Origin: Clostridiales bacterium
GTDB lineage: Bacteria; Bacillota; Clostridia; Oscillospirales; JAAYOS01
DNA: 8,520 nt
Reading direction: 5' to 3'
Assembly: GCA_012521525.1 (NCBI GenBank)
Contig: JAAYMG010000074.1
Coordinates: forward strand, 1-8,520
Shown here piece by piece: positions 1 through 6,660 of this stretch. The stretch's first letter is position 1; each line of letters begins with the position of its first letter. The position numbers were made by a program, and so were the translations under genes. The notes beneath the pieces were generated by a model. The model saw only the letters and a list, made by a program, of their open reading frames with translations. It did no database searches and had not been told where the DNA came from.

Positions 1-556
1 GCTTGTCGTTGTGCCCGAAGAGCTGTTCAAATCAGTCTCAACTCAAAAAACTCCGCAGGGAGCCGTGTTCTTCTGCAGGCGTCCCGATATTCCGAAAATG
101 CTTCAAGACGGAAATTATGTAATATTGGACGGAGTACAGGATCCCGGCAACGTGGGGACCGTCATAAGGACCGCTGCTGCATTCGGCTTGCGCGGCGTGA
201 TAGTTTGCGGCGCGTCTGCCGATCCGTTCGGACCGAAAGCGGTCCGGGCATCGATGGGTGCTATTTTCCGTCAGGCTGTCTATATCATGGAATATGATGA
301 ACTGTTTGCGGCCTTCAATGGCATGGGCATACCTCTCATTGCTGCCATGCCGTCGGGAGATGCTTTGGACATCAGGAGACTTGAAAAGGACCCCGTGGCC
401 GTGGTGATAGGCAGTGAAGGCAGCGGAGTAAGTCCCCGGGTATTGGAGAAATGCTTGGATGCCGTTACGATACCGATGGTGCAGGGAACGGAGTCGCTCA
501 ACGCTGCAGCCGCTGCCGCTGTACTGCTGTGGGAAATATCGGGAAGGAAAGTTTAG
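1..556 (+). CDS. SpoU/TrmH-family RNA 2'-O-ribose methyltransferase (5' truncated by window edge)
   Basis: This is the C-terminal part of a SPOUT-class enzyme that transfers a methyl group from S-adenosylmethionine to a ribose 2'-OH in rRNA or tRNA. The reading frame is open through base 2, and the residues before the GTG at 11 (LVV) continue the family pattern, so I treat the gene as partial; about 184 codons are visible. All three SpoU motifs are present in order: motif 1 around LDGVQDPGNVGTVIRTA, with the conserved Asn and Arg; motif 2 around VVIGSEGSGVS; and motif 3 around GTESLNAAAAAAVLLWE. Together they form the knotted SAM-binding site and dimer interface. The stretch near the left edge (VPEELFKSVSTQKTPQG) matches the region just before the catalytic domain, so an N-terminal substrate-binding domain should lie upstream. 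The family is certain, but the target (23S rRNA G2251-type, other rRNA or tRNA) cannot be read from this part. The stop is TAG at 554-556. Confidence 0.93.
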   Translation, partial: LVVVPEELFKSVSTQKTPQGAVFFCRRPDIPKMLQDGNYVILDGVQDPGNVGTVIRTAAAFGLRGVIVCGASADPFGPKAVRASMGAIFRQAVYIMEYDELFAAFNGMGIPLIAAMPSGDALDIRRLEKDPVAVVIGSEGSGVSPRVLEKCLDAVTIPMVQGTESLNAAAAAAVLLWEISGRKV

Positions 557-590
557 TATATTAGTATAAATCTCGTTAGTATATATCTCG
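553..590. repeat. Short AT-rich tandem repeat in the spacer before dprA
   Basis: Two directly adjacent 15-base units, TTAGTATAAATCTCG (561-575) and TTAGTATATATCTCG (576-590), differ at one base. A partial third unit, TTAGTATA (553-560), precedes them and overlaps the stop codon of the methyltransferase gene. The spacer of 69 bases (557-625) holds nothing else obvious. The TATAAA and TATATA strings look like -10 boxes, but no -35 box stands at the right distance. The function is unknown: it may be replication slippage or a protein binding site. Confidence 0.7.
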
Positions 591-625
591 GCCGGTAAAA
601 ATCATTCTTGTGTTGAGGGAAAAGA

Positions 626-1885
626 ATGGATGAACTGCTTTGGATATGGCTGTCTTCGCTGAAGGTAGATGCTCAAAAAAAGCTGCGGCTCCTGCGGCAT
701 TTCAAATCGATAGAGAGGCTGTACGAAGCTGATGCGGAAGCATATATGTCAACAGGCCTGATAAAGGGATCAAGCCTGAAGCACCTGACTGATAAAAGCC
801 TGGATACGGCAGAAAAGATCATGGAAAAGTGCCTGGCGGCAGGAGTCAGAATGCTTGCCATCGATGACGGGGATTATCCGGAAAGGCTTGCGAATATTGA
901 CGATGCGCCTGTTGTGTTGTATTATAAGGGGACACTTCCATCCTTTGACAGTGAGCCGGTCATTGCGGTGGTAGGATCGCGGAACAGCACCGTCTACGGG
1001 CATATGGCAGCCGAGAGGCTTTCATACGAAATGTCTGTGTGCGGAGGCCACATCGTTTCCGGCCTGGCAAAAGGCATTGACGCGGCAGCCCATAGCGGGG
1101 CGCTGCTCGCCGGGAGGCCGACGACAGCGGTATTGGGTTGCGGGCCGGACATAATTTATCCCAAAGAAAACAGGCGCCTATATGAAGAAATTTCGGTCCG
1201 GGGCTGTATATTATCTGAATATCCGCCGGGAACTCCTCCGCTGCGGCATCATTTTCCGGAGCGAAACAGGATAGTCAGCGGGTTGAGTGTCGGCGTTGTT
1301 GTGATCGAAGCGGGGCTCATGAGCGGAGCGCTTATTACAGCACGCCTTGCCGCCGACCAGGGAAGGGATGTGTTCGCGGTACCGGGCAATATAGATGTGC
1401 CGGAAAGTGCGGGTTCAAACAGCCTGATCCAGAGCGGGGCAAAACTGGTGATGCAGGGGTGGGACGTTCTGACCGAGTATGAAGGACTGTTTCCCGACAA
1501 GCTTTACAAAAGCATAAACGGTAATAATTATGCATATACGAAAACTGCAGGCAGCAAAATGCCTGATCGTCCACAGACCGTTTTTGCCGAAATCGGGACG
1601 GCAAACGATGATAATATAAGAACAGTGACTGATCCGCTGAATAAAACGGGAGCGAATAATTTAGATTATAATCAAAAAAGTTTGGAATATTTAAGAAAAG
1701 ACTTTACAGAACTGCAGATGAGGATTATATTGTCATTAGCAAAAAGGCCGATGCACCTGGACCAAATCATTGAGGAATGTGATCTTACGGCTGCAAAGGC
1801 ACTTGCAGAGTTGACGATCCTTGAGATAAAAGGCGCTGTTACACAGCTGCCCGGAAAATGGTTTTCTGTTTCTCGCACGATTTGA
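626..1885 (+). CDS. dprA: DNA processing protein DprA (Smf)
   Basis: DprA binds incoming single-stranded DNA in the cytoplasm and loads RecA onto it during natural transformation. It is widely conserved even in bacteria not known to be transformable. The product is 419 aa. An N-terminal helical region (about 1-75, SAM/HhH-like) is followed by the Rossmann-like DNA-binding core (about 78-285) carrying VVGSRNSTVYG (115-125), SGLAKGIDAAAHSGAL (145-160), LGCGPDIIYPKENRRL (170-185), LSEYPPGTPP (196-205), FPERNRIVSGLS (210-221), SGALITARLAADQGRDVFAVPG (233-254) and SNSLIQSGAKLV (264-275). A polar linker (about 292-358) leads to a winged-helix domain (about 360-419). The start ATG has a GAGGGA ribosome binding site (615-620) five bases upstream. 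The gene ends 19 bases before topA, the usual Bacillota arrangement, so the two are probably co-transcribed. The linker is unusually long and Asn/Thr-rich. Confidence 0.97.
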   Translation: MDELLWIWLSSLKVDAQKKLRLLRHFKSIERLYEADAEAYMSTGLIKGSSLKHLTDKSLDTAEKIMEKCLAAGVRMLAIDDGDYPERLANIDDAPVVLYYKGTLPSFDSEPVIAVVGSRNSTVYGHMAAERLSYEMSVCGGHIVSGLAKGIDAAAHSGALLAGRPTTAVLGCGPDIIYPKENRRLYEEISVRGCILSEYPPGTPPLRHHFPERNRIVSGLSVGVVVIEAGLMSGALITARLAADQGRDVFAVPGNIDVPESAGSNSLIQSGAKLVMQGWDVLTEYEGLFPDKLYKSINGNNYAYTKTAGSKMPDRPQTVFAEIGTANDDNIRTVTDPLNKTGANNLDYNQKSLEYLRKDFTELQMRIILSLAKRPMHLDQIIEECDLTAAKALAELTILEIKGAVTQLPGKWFSVSRTI

Positions 1886-1904
1886 CCAGGAAGGATTTGG
1901 ATAG

Positions 1905-4034
1905 ATGGCAGATTTGGTTATTGTTGAATCTCCGGCTAAGGCAAGGACGATCGAGAAGTATTTGGGCCGGGGCTACAAAGTAGAGGCGTCCATGGGCCAC
2001 CTCAGGGATTTGCCGAAGTCAAAACTCGGTGTGGATATCGAGGCCGGTTTTGAACCCCAGTATATTCCGATAAAGGGCAAGGAAGAGCGGATACGCCAGT
2101 TAAAGCAGGCAGTCAGGGAAAGCGAAAAGGTTTACCTGGCCACCGACCCCGATCGCGAAGGGGAGGCAATTTCCTGGCACCTCAAGGAGCTTCTGGAGAT
2201 ACCTGACGAAAAAGCGTATCGTGTCACTTTCCATGAGATCACAAAGAACGTGGTCGTGGAATCGTTGAAAAACCCGCGACCGATAGATACCAATCTTGTT
2301 GACGCGCAGCAGGCTCGTCGGATACTTGACAGGATAGTCGGTTACAAGATCAGTCCATTGCTCTGGCGGAAGATCAGGAGAGGTCTTTCGGCAGGACGCG
2401 TGCAGTCGGTCGCAACGAGAATAGTGGTCGACCGCGAAAATGAGATACGCTCTTTCGTCCCGAAGGAATATTGGACTCTTGAGGCCGAACTGAGTTTTGA
2501 TAAGGCACATAACTTTACGGCAAAGTTCGTAGGCGACAGGAACGGCAAGATAGAGCTGGCGAACGAAGAACAGACACGCAAAATAATGGATTCGGTATCC
2601 GGTTCCGAGTTCACGGTGAATTCCGTCAAAAACGGGCAGAAAAAGCGCCAGCCTGCGCCGCCCTTCATAACATCCACGCTGCAGCAGGAAGCTTTCCGGA
2701 AGTTCAATATGCAGTCGCGACGGACGATGGCCGTGGCGCAGCAATTGTATGAGGGCGTTGACCTCAAGGAGCATGGGACCGTCGGTCTTATAACATACAT
2801 GAGGACCGATTCGCTTCGACTGTCCGAAGAAGCTGTCGCGGCCGCAAGAGAGCTGATCGCAGGCAGGTACGGAAAGGAATACCTGCCAAAAACGGCAAGA
2901 AAGTATAAAGGTAGGGACAACTCCCAGGATGCCCATGAAGCGATCAGGCCTGCGGACGTTACCATAATCCCCGAAGACATCAAAAAAGACCTGACTCCCG
3001 ATCAATACAAGTTGTACAAATTGATCTGGAGCAGATTTATCGCCTGCCAGATGGAAAACGCGGTATTTGACACCCAGACGGTCGATATTGAATCTGCAGG
3101 CTATATCTTCCGCGCAAACAGTCAGCGCATGCGCTTTGCCGGTTTTATTTCAGTGTATGAGGAAGGCAAGGATGACCCCGAAGAGGAGAAAGTGGCAATA
3201 TTGCCTGCTCTGAGTGTGGGTGACAAGCTTGACCTCCTGGAGCTGAAACCGGAACAGCATTTCACTCAGCCTCCGCCGCGTTATACCGAAGCCACTCTTA
3301 TAAAAGCCCTGGAGGAATACGGAATAGGAAGACCTTCCACCTATGCGCCTATCCTTTCCACCATACAGGAGAGGGAATATGTGCGCAAGGAAAACAAGAG
3401 CCTCGTTCCGACACCTCTTGGGGAAGTGGTCACCGAGTTGATGAAGAACAACTTCAGTGATATCGTGGACGTAGATTTCACGGCTAAAATGGAGGAAAGC
3501 CTGGACAGGGTCGGCATGGGCCAGGAGGCCTGGAGGGACCTTCTTTATCGGTTCTATAAGCCTTTCTCGGAAGACCTGGACCGCGCAGAGCAAAACCTCG
3601 AACGCATCAAAGTCCCCGACGAGGAGACGGATGTGATATGCGAAAACTGCGGAAGCAAAATGGTGATCAAGAGCGGGAGGTTCGGAAGGTTCCTGGCATG
3701 TCCCAATTACCCGGACTGCAAAAACACCAAGCCCATAACCGAACCGACTCCCGGCATGTGTCCCAAATGCGGCAGCACCATACTCAAGAGGAAATCCAAG
3801 AAGAACTTTACTTACTACGGATGTGAAAGAAATCCTGCCTGTGATTTTATGACATGGGATGTCCCGGTGGCGGACATCTGCCCGGAATGCGGCAAAACCA
3901 TGTTCAAAAAATCCGGACGGGGGATGCGTAAACCGTTTTGCGCCAATCCGGAATGCCCGAACTTCCTGCCGGAAGACCAGAGAGGATATAAAAAGAAGTC
4001 CCCGGAGGGTGAGGAAAAGGACGGCGGGAAATAG
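1905..4034 (+). CDS. topA: DNA topoisomerase I (type IA)
   Basis: This enzyme relaxes negative supercoils by cutting one strand through a 5'-phosphotyrosine link, acting on the nucleoid behind RNA polymerase. The 709-aa product has the expected order. The TOPRIM domain (about 3-115) carries Glu8 (VIVESPAKA) and the metal-binding Asp81-Pro-Asp83-Arg-Glu-Gly-Glu87 motif. The DNA-gate domains follow, with DAQQARRILDRIVGYKISPLLW and the catalytic Tyr298 in GLITYMRTDS. Three C-terminal Cys4 zinc ribbons begin at Cys579 (CENC...CPNYPDC, CPKC...CERNPAC, CPEC...CANPEC). The protein ends in a lysine-rich tail. Length and zinc-ribbon number fit Bacillota TopA. The ATG at 1905 has a good AGGAAGGA site (1888-1895) nine bases upstream and lies 19 bases after the dprA stop, which points to one transcript. 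No key residue is missing. Confidence 0.99.
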   Translation: MADLVIVESPAKARTIEKYLGRGYKVEASMGHLRDLPKSKLGVDIEAGFEPQYIPIKGKEERIRQLKQAVRESEKVYLATDPDREGEAISWHLKELLEIPDEKAYRVTFHEITKNVVVESLKNPRPIDTNLVDAQQARRILDRIVGYKISPLLWRKIRRGLSAGRVQSVATRIVVDRENEIRSFVPKEYWTLEAELSFDKAHNFTAKFVGDRNGKIELANEEQTRKIMDSVSGSEFTVNSVKNGQKKRQPAPPFITSTLQQEAFRKFNMQSRRTMAVAQQLYEGVDLKEHGTVGLITYMRTDSLRLSEEAVAAARELIAGRYGKEYLPKTARKYKGRDNSQDAHEAIRPADVTIIPEDIKKDLTPDQYKLYKLIWSRFIACQMENAVFDTQTVDIESAGYIFRANSQRMRFAGFISVYEEGKDDPEEEKVAILPALSVGDKLDLLELKPEQHFTQPPPRYTEATLIKALEEYGIGRPSTYAPILSTIQEREYVRKENKSLVPTPLGEVVTELMKNNFSDIVDVDFTAKMEESLDRVGMGQEAWRDLLYRFYKPFSEDLDRAEQNLERIKVPDEETDVICENCGSKMVIKSGRFGRFLACPNYPDCKNTKPITEPTPGMCPKCGSTILKRKSKKNFTYYGCERNPACDFMTWDVPVADICPECGKTMFKKSGRGMRKPFCANPECPNFLPEDQRGYKKKSPEGEEKDGGK

Positions 4035-4044
4035 AAACGGAAGA

Positions 4045-4088
4045 CCGGAGACCGCAATTGATGGGCAATAATAAAGCGGTAAGTCCGG
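4045..4088 (+). other. Imperfect inverted repeat in the topA-trmFO spacer
   Basis: CCGGA (4045-4049) and ACCGC (4051-4055) pair with GCGGT (4076-4080) and TCCGG (4084-4088). This gives two 5-bp helices split by a 1x3 internal loop, with a 20-base apical loop. No T-run follows, so it is not a standard intrinsic terminator. It may be an RNA processing or stabilising element that sets topA and trmFO levels apart. The pairing is directly visible, but the function is inferred only. Confidence 0.4.
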
Positions 4089-4180
4089 AAAAGTTTCAGG
4101 AATACGAAAAAGTCAGCCCGGGAAGTCAAAGGAAAAAGAGGTGGGTCGAATGTCAGAAAATTTGCCGATCGTCACGGTGA
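4061..4180 (+). CDS. Doubtful 39-codon micro-ORF overlapping the start of trmFO
   Basis: An ATG at 4061 opens a 39-aa frame (beginning MGNNKAVSPEKFQEYEKVSP and containing a basic QRKKRW stretch) that ends with TGA at 4178-4180, inside trmFO in another frame. A weak GGAG (4047-4050) lies ten bases upstream. I do not recognise the peptide. Its composition is protein-like, but so short a frame is expected by chance, and its initiation region is caught in the inverted repeat at 4045-4088. It could be a leader peptide coupled to trmFO translation, or nothing. Confidence 0.15.
   Translation: MGNNKAVSPEKFQEYEKVSPGSQRKKRWVECQKICRSSR
4138..4144 (+). promoter_or_regulatory. Ribosome binding site that decides the trmFO start
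   Basis: GAGGTGG lies five bases before the ATG at 4150. The in-frame GTG at 4141 falls inside this Shine-Dalgarno sequence and has no comparable site of its own, so ATG 4150 is the better start. Confidence 0.8.
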
Positions 4181-5484
4181 TCGGTGCCGGTCTGGCAGGA
4201 AGCGAAGCTGCATGGCAGCTTGCTGAGGCCGGGATCGACGTAGAGCTGTGGGAGATGAAGCCGTCAAAGATGACTCCTGCACACCGCTATGAGGGATTTG
4301 GCGAACTTGTCTGCTCGAACTCCCTCAGGGGCGCAGGCCTGGACACAGCCCCGGGACTTTTGAAGGAAGAACTCCGCCGCTTCGGTTCATTGATCATGAA
4401 GTGCGCCGATGAGACACAGGTCGAAGCGGGAGGGGCGCTGGCCGTTGACCGGACGGCTTTTTCCGATGCGATCACAAGGCATATTTTAAATCACCCGAAG
4501 ATCCGGATCATCAGACAGGAAGTGAAGGAGATACCGCAGACCCGTCCCGTCATCATCGCGACAGGACCGCTGACGACCGACCCGCTCGCATCCTCGATAC
4601 TGGAGTTTTTCGACGGAGAAGACGCACTCAGTTTCTATGATGCCGCGGCTCCCATAGTCAGGTTCGATTCGATCGATATGTCAAAGGCGTTCTTTGCGTC
4701 GCGTTACGGAAAGGGATCGGCAGATTATATAAACTGCCCGATGGATCACGACGAGTACTCAGCTTTCCACAGGGAGCTGGTCAACGCAAAGCAGGCACCC
4801 ATGCAGGGTTTTGAAGACAGCAAAGTCTTTGAGGGCTGTATGCCTATAGAGGTGATGGCAAGGCGCGGGTTCGACACCCTCCGCTTCGGCCCTCTGAAAC
4901 CTGTGGGGCTGGTCGATCCAAGAACGGGACAAAGGCCATATGCTGTAGTCCAGCTTCGCCGGGATAACAGGGAAGGGACCCTGTATAATATCGTAGGGTT
5001 CCAGACACATCTCACTTTCGGCGAGCAGAAGCGCGTATTCTCAATGATACCGGCTTTGGAGAAGGCCGAGTTTGAGCGATACGGCGTGATGCACCGCAAC
5101 ACGTTCATCAACTCTCCGAAACTCCTGACCAGATTTTTCGAGGCACGCATAGATAAAGACGTCTTGTTTGCCGGACAGATCACCGGTGTGGAAGGGTATA
5201 TCGAGTCGACGGCGTCGGGCCTGTATGCAGCCATAAACCTGGCCAGAAGGCTGAAGGGCGAGCCTCCGATCGAGCTGGACGCAGACACGGCGATAGGTGC
5301 TCTGTCGCTTTACATCAGCGGGGGCTGCGACTCCGAGTTTCAGCCGATGAATATCAACTTCGGTCTTTTAAAACCGTTGGGGGTAAAGATAAAAAAAAGA
5401 CGCGAACGCAACCTGGAGATGAGCAGGCGTTCGCTTGAGACAATTGAAAGGCTAAGGAGTGTTACAAATGAAAATCATCGTTGA
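4150..5484 (+). CDS. trmFO: Methylenetetrahydrofolate-tRNA (uracil-5-)-methyltransferase TrmFO
   Basis: TrmFO is an FAD enzyme that makes 5-methyluridine at position 54 of the tRNA T-loop, taking the carbon from 5,10-methylenetetrahydrofolate rather than SAM. From ATG 4150 the product is 444 aa, close to the roughly 435 aa of Bacillus TrmFO. The N terminus carries the dinucleotide-binding motif VIGAGLAGSEAA (Gly12, Gly14, Gly17), followed by WEMKPSKMTPAHR and ELVCSNSLRG. Cys55 in the latter corresponds to the conserved Cys53 of B. subtilis TrmFO. Cys230 in FEGCMPIEVMARRG corresponds to its Cys226, which is proposed as the nucleophile. FGPLKPVGL, NIVGFQTHLTFGEQKRVF and GQITGVEGYIESTASGLYAAINLAR are further family hallmarks; the last is the C-terminal FAD-contact region. 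The gene follows topA by 115 bases, as in many Bacillota, and overlaps plsX by 17 bases. Confidence 0.98.
   Translation: MSENLPIVTVIGAGLAGSEAAWQLAEAGIDVELWEMKPSKMTPAHRYEGFGELVCSNSLRGAGLDTAPGLLKEELRRFGSLIMKCADETQVEAGGALAVDRTAFSDAITRHILNHPKIRIIRQEVKEIPQTRPVIIATGPLTTDPLASSILEFFDGEDALSFYDAAAPIVRFDSIDMSKAFFASRYGKGSADYINCPMDHDEYSAFHRELVNAKQAPMQGFEDSKVFEGCMPIEVMARRGFDTLRFGPLKPVGLVDPRTGQRPYAVVQLRRDNREGTLYNIVGFQTHLTFGEQKRVFSMIPALEKAEFERYGVMHRNTFINSPKLLTRFFEARIDKDVLFAGQITGVEGYIESTASGLYAAINLARRLKGEPPIELDADTAIGALSLYISGGCDSEFQPMNINFGLLKPLGVKIKKRRERNLEMSRRSLETIERLRSVTNENHR
5454..5459 (+). promoter_or_regulatory. Ribosome binding site that decides the plsX start
   Basis: AAGGAG sits eight bases before ATG 5468, inside the trmFO coding sequence. 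The upstream in-frame GTG (5459) overlaps this site and would add only MLQ, so ATG 5468 is preferred. It also gives the standard PlsX N terminus, MKIIVDVMGGDN. Confidence 0.85.
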
Positions 5485-6523
5485 CGTGATGGGCGGCGAC
5501 AACGGTCCCGGCGTCTTTGTCAAGGGCGCACTGATGGCTGCGGAGGAGTTCAACGTGTCGATCTGCCTTGTGGGCAGGGGTGAGGAGATCCTTCAGGCCT
5601 TACGGGACGAAGGATACGATAACATCCCGCAGGGGATCGAGATCGCACACGCTTCCGAGGTCATTGAGATGGAGGATGACCCGTCGACTGTCGTGAGGGT
5701 AAAGAAGGACTCGTCGATGCTTGCCGGACTGAAAATGCTTGCCGACGGCTATGGGGACGCGCTTGTTTCCTCGGGAAATACGGGTGCCCTTCTGTCCGGG
5801 TCGACGCTTACGGCAAAGAGGATCAAGGGGATACGAAGGGCAGCCCTCGCTCCGATAATACCGACACTCAAAGGCAAGGCCATCCTTATCGATTGCGGAG
5901 CGAATATAGAGTGCACGCCTGAATACCTGTTGCAGTTCGCTTATATGGGCTCGGCTTATGCGGAACATATTCTTGATATTTCGAATCCGAGAGTTGGACT
6001 GCTGAATATTGGAGTCGAAAAAAACAAGGGTACGCAGCTTCAGCAGGAGACCTACAGGCTGTTGACTGAGGCAGCCGAAAACGGACGCATCAACTTTATC
6101 GGAAACATCGAAAGTCGCGATATAATGTTCGGGGTTTGTGACGTCATCGTTACCGACGGTTATTCCGGAAACATATTCCTCAAGACCATGGAAGGCATGG
6201 GCATGATGTTCATTGAGTTGCTGCGGAACCTGTTCGGTAAAAGCACGAAGACAAAGATCGCTGCTCTGATGGTAAATGACGGGATCAGGGACATGAGAAA
6301 GCTGATGGACTACAACGAGACCGGCGGTGCTCCGCTCCTGGGCATATCGAAGCCGATCATCAAGGCGCATGGGTCGGCCAAGGCATATACCGTGCGGTCA
6401 GCGATCAAACAGGCTATAATGTATGTCAATTCGGGTATTATAGATGATATAACTGCGAATATCGACTATATGCGGGTAGATAACCCTGCCAAACAGCAGG
6501 CAGCCGAAAATGGACAGAATTGA
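5468..6523 (+). CDS. plsX: Phosphate acyltransferase PlsX
   Basis: PlsX converts acyl-ACP and phosphate into acyl-phosphate and free ACP. Acyl-phosphate is then used by the membrane acyltransferase PlsY to start phospholipid synthesis. PlsX is a peripheral membrane, homodimeric protein. The 351-aa product is a typical length and shows the family blocks MKIIVDVMGGDNGP (1-14), ALVSSGNTGALLSGSTL, LIDCGANIECTPEYLLQFAYMGSAYAE, VGLLNIGVEKNKGTQL, FIGNIESRDIMFGVCDVIVTDGYSGNIFLKTMEG and YNETGGAPLLGISKPIIKAHGSAKA. The start lies 17 bases inside the 3' end of trmFO, which suggests translational coupling. acpP, which encodes the carrier released by PlsX, follows. Common Bacillota neighbours (fapR, rpmF upstream; fabD, fabG downstream) are absent here. 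Confidence 0.98.
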   Translation: MKIIVDVMGGDNGPGVFVKGALMAAEEFNVSICLVGRGEEILQALRDEGYDNIPQGIEIAHASEVIEMEDDPSTVVRVKKDSSMLAGLKMLADGYGDALVSSGNTGALLSGSTLTAKRIKGIRRAALAPIIPTLKGKAILIDCGANIECTPEYLLQFAYMGSAYAEHILDISNPRVGLLNIGVEKNKGTQLQQETYRLLTEAAENGRINFIGNIESRDIMFGVCDVIVTDGYSGNIFLKTMEGMGMMFIELLRNLFGKSTKTKIAALMVNDGIRDMRKLMDYNETGGAPLLGISKPIIKAHGSAKAYTVRSAIKQAIMYVNSGIIDDITANIDYMRVDNPAKQQAAENGQN

Positions 6524-6525
6524 CC

Positions 6526-6547
6526 AAATCCACTTGACAAGGGATTT
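6526..6547. promoter_or_regulatory. Inverted repeat around the acpP -35 box (operator candidate)
   Basis: AAATCC (6526-6531) and CTT (6533-6535) mirror AAG (6539-6541) and GGATTT (6542-6547), leaving one unpaired A (6532) and a GAC centre. The -35 hexamer (6534-6539) lies inside the repeat. A repressor site would be well placed here. As RNA it could instead be a weak hairpin after plsX, but the T-rich stretch (6563-6569) starts about 16 bases later, too far for a standard terminator. It does not resemble the FapR box as I remember it. Confidence 0.35.
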
Positions 6548-6562
6548 AATTCTGCATATTAT
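6534..6562 (+). promoter_or_regulatory. SigmaA-type promoter for acpP
   Basis: A perfect TTGACA -35 box (6534-6539) is followed after exactly 17 bases by TATTAT (6557-6562), one mismatch from the -10 consensus. The purine at 6570, eight bases downstream, is the likely transcription start. It lies in the only sizeable spacer of the plsX-acpP-rnc block and would give acpP, one of the most abundant cellular proteins, its own strong transcription with a leader of about 91 bases. The promoter probably also drives rnc and the radical SAM gene. Confidence 0.8.
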
Positions 6563-6570
6563 TCTTTTTA

Positions 6571-6620
6571 GAGGTCTGCAGGGAGATTCCAATCATGTCT
6601 CGGTAACTTGTGCGGACCTC
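6571..6620 (+). promoter_or_regulatory. 5'-terminal hairpin in the acpP leader
   Basis: GAGGTCTGCA (6571-6580) can pair with TGCGGACCTC (6611-6620) over ten base pairs, one of them a U-G wobble, with a 30-base loop. The stem would begin one base after the predicted transcription start at 6570. Stem-loops at the very 5' end are known to protect bacterial mRNAs from 5'-dependent decay, which would suit a highly expressed gene. The loop holds a GGGAG (6581-6585) and, nine bases later, a minimal ATG-TCT-CGG-TAA frame (6595-6606). Pairing is seen; function is inferred. Confidence 0.5.
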
Positions 6621-6644
6621 ATAAATTGGCAGAGATTCGGAATT

Positions 6645-6654
6645 GGGGAGGTGA
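6645..6654 (+). promoter_or_regulatory. Very strong acpP ribosome binding site
   Basis: GGGGAGGTGA is almost a full match to the anti-Shine-Dalgarno sequence, six bases before ATG 6661. It is the strongest such site in the window, in keeping with the high ACP output cells need. Confidence 0.85.
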
Positions 6655-6660
6655 CATACA

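Noticed and set aside
553..590. TTAGTA repeats as a FapR operator for lipid genes
   Set aside because: A FapR box is an inverted repeat (TTAGTA...TACTAA). These copies are direct, and the adjacent gene is dprA, not a lipid gene.
2326..2354. TTGACA inside topA as an internal promoter
   Set aside because: The hexamer at the 17-base spacing is ATCAGT, far from a -10 box, and the region encodes conserved topoisomerase residues.
2100..3005. 301-codon open frame on the minus strand inside topA
   Set aside because: It lies wholly antisense to a certain topoisomerase gene, has no recognisable domain and arises from the codon bias of the + strand.
5600..6370. 256-codon open frame on the minus strand inside plsX
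   Set aside because: It is antisense to a complete, well-conserved plsX and its Arg/His/Ser-rich sequence matches no family I know.
6526..6570. Intrinsic terminator after plsX
   Set aside because: The hairpin is weak and bulged, and the T-rich stretch is about 16 bases past it. A promoter reading explains the same bases better.
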